This document shows, piece after piece, positions 61,137 through 64,000 of a stretch of DNA of 64,000 nucleotides. The notes beneath the pieces are model-generated. The model had not been told where the DNA came from, searched no databases, and saw only the letters and a program-made list of their open reading frames with translations. Both the position numbers and the translations under genes were made by a program. This DNA comes from Ceriagrion tenellum (taxonomy: Eukaryota > Arthropoda > Insecta > Odonata > Coenagrionidae): positions 121,293,117 through 121,357,116 of the forward strand of contig OY720639.1 of NCBI GenBank assembly GCA_963169105.1, in the 5' to 3' direction. Each line of letters starts with the position of its first letter. Within the stretch, counting starts at the first letter, position 1.

Positions 61137-63157
61137 GTCATTTCTCATCATAGTAATAGTTATCTCCCCACATGTACACTTCTTCACGGGTCAGTGATCT
61201 TACAGTGACGTTGGAAAATACAAATCAAAGAATATATTACATACTTTTTTCAACCGTTAATGGCTCGGTCTCGAACTAAACACTCGTCCACAGGGTGGTG
61301 GTGCCACTACGACTAGAAGATGCCTTGGATCATGAACGTATTTCTAAAATTGAATGTCGTTTGAATCACAAATTAGGCAGCAGCATCTGTTTCAAGTCCA
61401 CTGCACGTCATCACCTGGTTAGTCCACAAACTTCTGAGATGCATGCTAACTTGTCAATCGAAATTTGCGGCAGAAGGCTCCATCTTCGTTGATAGATCAT
61501 CAAAGCATGGATCAATCATTGGCTCTCTTCTCGAGAAGTTCCCTTAGCTATAAAATATCCTTTAATTATACTCAGCAATCAGAGAAATATCTCAAAAGAA
61601 GACACCTGCTTGCAGATTAATATAAAACTAGTAAAGAAATTGTCTTCGGCCTCGCCGAAGCTTAAGTACCCTACACCACTTTCAATGAAAAAAAGGTAGT
61701 TTTGGTCCGATCCAACCCATTTTAAAATTGTGCCATTGTAGACCACTAGAGGCTTATGACCCAAAGTTCAGCTCGATATCTCAATTTTCACGGAAGTTAT
61801 CGTGCGAAGAGACAGACAGACAGATGAATAGGCAGACATAAATGGCTAGGTGGACTCATAAGGTGATACTGATCATTTCTATCTGTACTTTTCTATACCT
61901 GCCACGCCTCCTTTAATGCGTTACATTTCAAATACCCTACCCGCGTGGTGGTGTCCCGCGTAAAACAATCCAAACTTCATTGTGCTAAATAATATTTCCT
62001 TTGCGACTGGGATCGCGGTGAATTACATGTTGCTAATAAAGGATGCTATACAATTTGAACACAGTTTTAGAATATAGTTCAATAACAAAATAAAATAAAT
62101 CATGATGCCACATATAAGATTAAATTTGTGTCGGCTCATCAGCAATGACAAATTCACCGCGTTTGCAAGAGCCGACATCTGTTTTTCTCTCTCGGTAGGT
62201 ATACAGAGCTTTCCAAGGATGAACCAAGGTGTCAATTTCAATATATGTTGAGTTGTCTCAACCAAAATATGTTTACGAAAAATTTAGATAATTCCATAAT
62301 ATTTTCCAGCTCACTCATTGGACTTCATTACAATTTTTGTTACACTGCCTTGTACCATTTTCTAAAAAAAGCACTCGACATTTTGCAACATTTCACTGTT
62401 CTATGAGTGGGAAAAAGCAAAGTATGACGTTTGACGCATTTACCTTGCGAACTCTATTAGAGCAGGCTGTATTTGAATCCGGCATTTGACATAGCAGGTC
62501 ATCCAGTTTTCCTAAAATGAAGATCAGATAGATGGGCAAATTGAGAAGTATAAACATCCAGCCGAGGTAAATGTCACAGGTCAAATATTTGAGGGACTGT
62601 GTCCATCGGAACATGGACGCGGAAAATGGCTCCCACGATAATTGATACCCTTGCATTCCTGATTACGGGAGGCAGGCGAGGTAATTGGAACGCCAGGTAT
62701 CCAGTTCAATTAGAAAGAGATTAAGCAGCACTAAAATGAAGGCGGTAGGCAGTGATACTCAGGCGAGCAGAAATCCCGGTGGGCAATGCTAGATGTTTGT
62801 TTGTTCAGTCGAGAATACCTGGGCCTCCGATCATCAGCATCGCGTAGTTTGGTTATTGAGAGCTTAGGCCACTGAGGGGGGTGGGGCAGAAGGGGAGGGT
62901 GGTATAAGGGGGTGATTGGCAGAATGGAAACTCTGGTGAGAACTCGCGCATACATTCAATCATCTGACATACGCACTCGTACACAGCGGAGTGAATATCG
63001 CAAACCTACGCATGAACAAGTGACTACGCCGTCGTTTCTAAACTCGCTTATCACCGCAACGGCGCAGGCACTGGGAATTTAGTATCGATTCCAGTCTCCC
63101 TTGAGTATAGAGACGGGACCAACGCCCGTGAATCGAGACCAAATGACGAGACTAAAT
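61137..63157. other. No recognised feature; short simple repeat
   Basis: A run of 'agacagacagacagatga' at about 61811-61828 follows 'cacggaagttatcgtgcgaa', a pairing I have seen in arthropod repeats, so 61640-61830 may be part of an unlisted repeat family. Nothing else recognised. Confidence 0.4.
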
Positions 63158-63640
63158 ATCTACATCTACATCTCCATAATACCCTGCGAGCCGCCGCTTG
63201 GGCGTGTAGCAGAGGGTGTTCGGTCACCAGCCGTGTAAAGGTGTACGTTTTTTGGAGATGAAATGGTAACATGTATTATAGGAGTGTATTTAGTGGAGCT
63301 CAATATTTATTGTGGTCGCTTATTGTTCACGGAAAGAACGAGTTTTCGTACCTATCTGTTCGGAAGAGTATTTCTCTTATTTTATCGCATCTGTCAGACC
63401 TAGAGATGTTGTCAGGAGTCATGATAATATTCACTATGTCGTTCTGAAGAATATCAGTTCTGAATTTGTCAAGCAAATTAAGTCTAGCGTGTAGCCTCTG
63501 AGTCTCGAGGGGTCTCCCAAGTTAATTCCTCTAAAAGGTGTGAGACACTATATGTACGCTCGTAGTAGTTTTTAACGAAGACGTAGAAGTTTTTAAATAG
63601 ACGCATACCCACGCACTACCCAGTGAGTAAGGTCCGATAC
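63158..63640 (-). mobile_element. LINE family A, 3' end, copy 6
   Basis: Minus-strand copy with hexamer tail 'atctacatctacatctcc' at 63158. On the minus strand from about 63640 it encodes 'NYYERTYSVSHLLEELTWE', then with a shift the R-R-L-R-L-L region, 'ENSFFP' and the 3' untranslated part. The order is identical to copies 2 and 4, and the coding part extends as far as copy 4. Together the two long copies confirm the Jockey/CR1-like C-terminus. Confidence 0.85.
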
Positions 63641-64000
63641 CCTAAGACAGATATGTTGTACCATCCGGATTAACCTTATATGGACGAGCGAGTCAAATTT
63701 GTTACGTTCCAAAATCATGGAAATATCTGCTTTCTAAGAGGCTTTTCAATTAAGTTGCTGCGCTAGAGAGAATCGTAACGCTTCGGATTGTGTGGAAAGT
63801 TGCGTCTCACTCGGCGGTTTGCCAAACAATTTGAACAGATGAATGTGTGACGCTATTCACTGACGACGACGTGCCTGGTGGAGCTCTGAAATAAATAGTT
63901 TCAGTTGTCATATGAAGAAAAAATTTAGAAAGTTTAAAAAATGTACGATATGAAGGTAATGTTGAAGTAAAACTTTTGTAAATATTATAATGTAAAGTAT
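63641..64000. other. No recognised feature
   Basis: Could be an upstream continuation of the minus-strand LINE, but no reverse-transcriptase-side motif is readable. Confidence 0.35.

Overview
The window looks like intergenic or intronic DNA from a large, AT-rich eukaryotic genome, most likely an arthropod. The evidence is the mix of repeats: non-LTR retrotransposon (LINE) remains of several kinds, a mariner element, a piggyBac-type MITE, tRNA-headed SINEs, and inverted repeats with hammerhead-ribozyme-like motifs of the kind carried by Penelope-like elements. Species cannot be told from this sequence. I found no convincing host protein-coding exon, rRNA or functional tRNA. The longest open frame without a recognisable product is 173 codons, which is expected by chance in 64 kb.

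Layout. 1-13.6 kb is dense with fragments: a LINE 3' end at the left edge (family A), RTE-like LINE tails near 1.7, 6.5, 10.4 and 12.5 kb, a Jockey/CR1-like reverse transcriptase piece at 4.4 kb, fold-back tRNA-related repeats at 10.0 and 11.6-12.2 kb, and a terminal-inverted-repeat element with an internal 22-bp periodicity at 13.1 kb. 16.8-17.8 kb is a nested inverted-repeat complex with hammerhead-like cores. 18.4-24.2 kb holds LINE tails from three families. 24.2-30.1 kb is nearly featureless. 30.1 kb has a badly decayed reverse transcriptase. 32.6-33.9 kb is an almost complete mariner with D,D34D catalytic residues and three stop codons. 35-40.4 kb holds a possible Tigger end, a recent 151-bp duplication, another family-A LINE end, a SINE, and the longest LINE copy (family C, minus strand, one frame with four stops). 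43-53 kb has three more hammerhead-like or fold-back loci. 55.0-57.7 kb is a duplicated unit whose second copy is split by about 1.55 kb that contains a SINE. 60.9 kb is a 213-bp piggyBac-like MITE. 63.2 kb is the sixth family-A LINE end.

No gene network can be described. The history is one of repeated insertion, 5' truncation, local duplication and decay. The most interesting signals are the recurrent hammerhead-like inverted repeats, the repeated family-A tails, and the fold-back SINE dimers.
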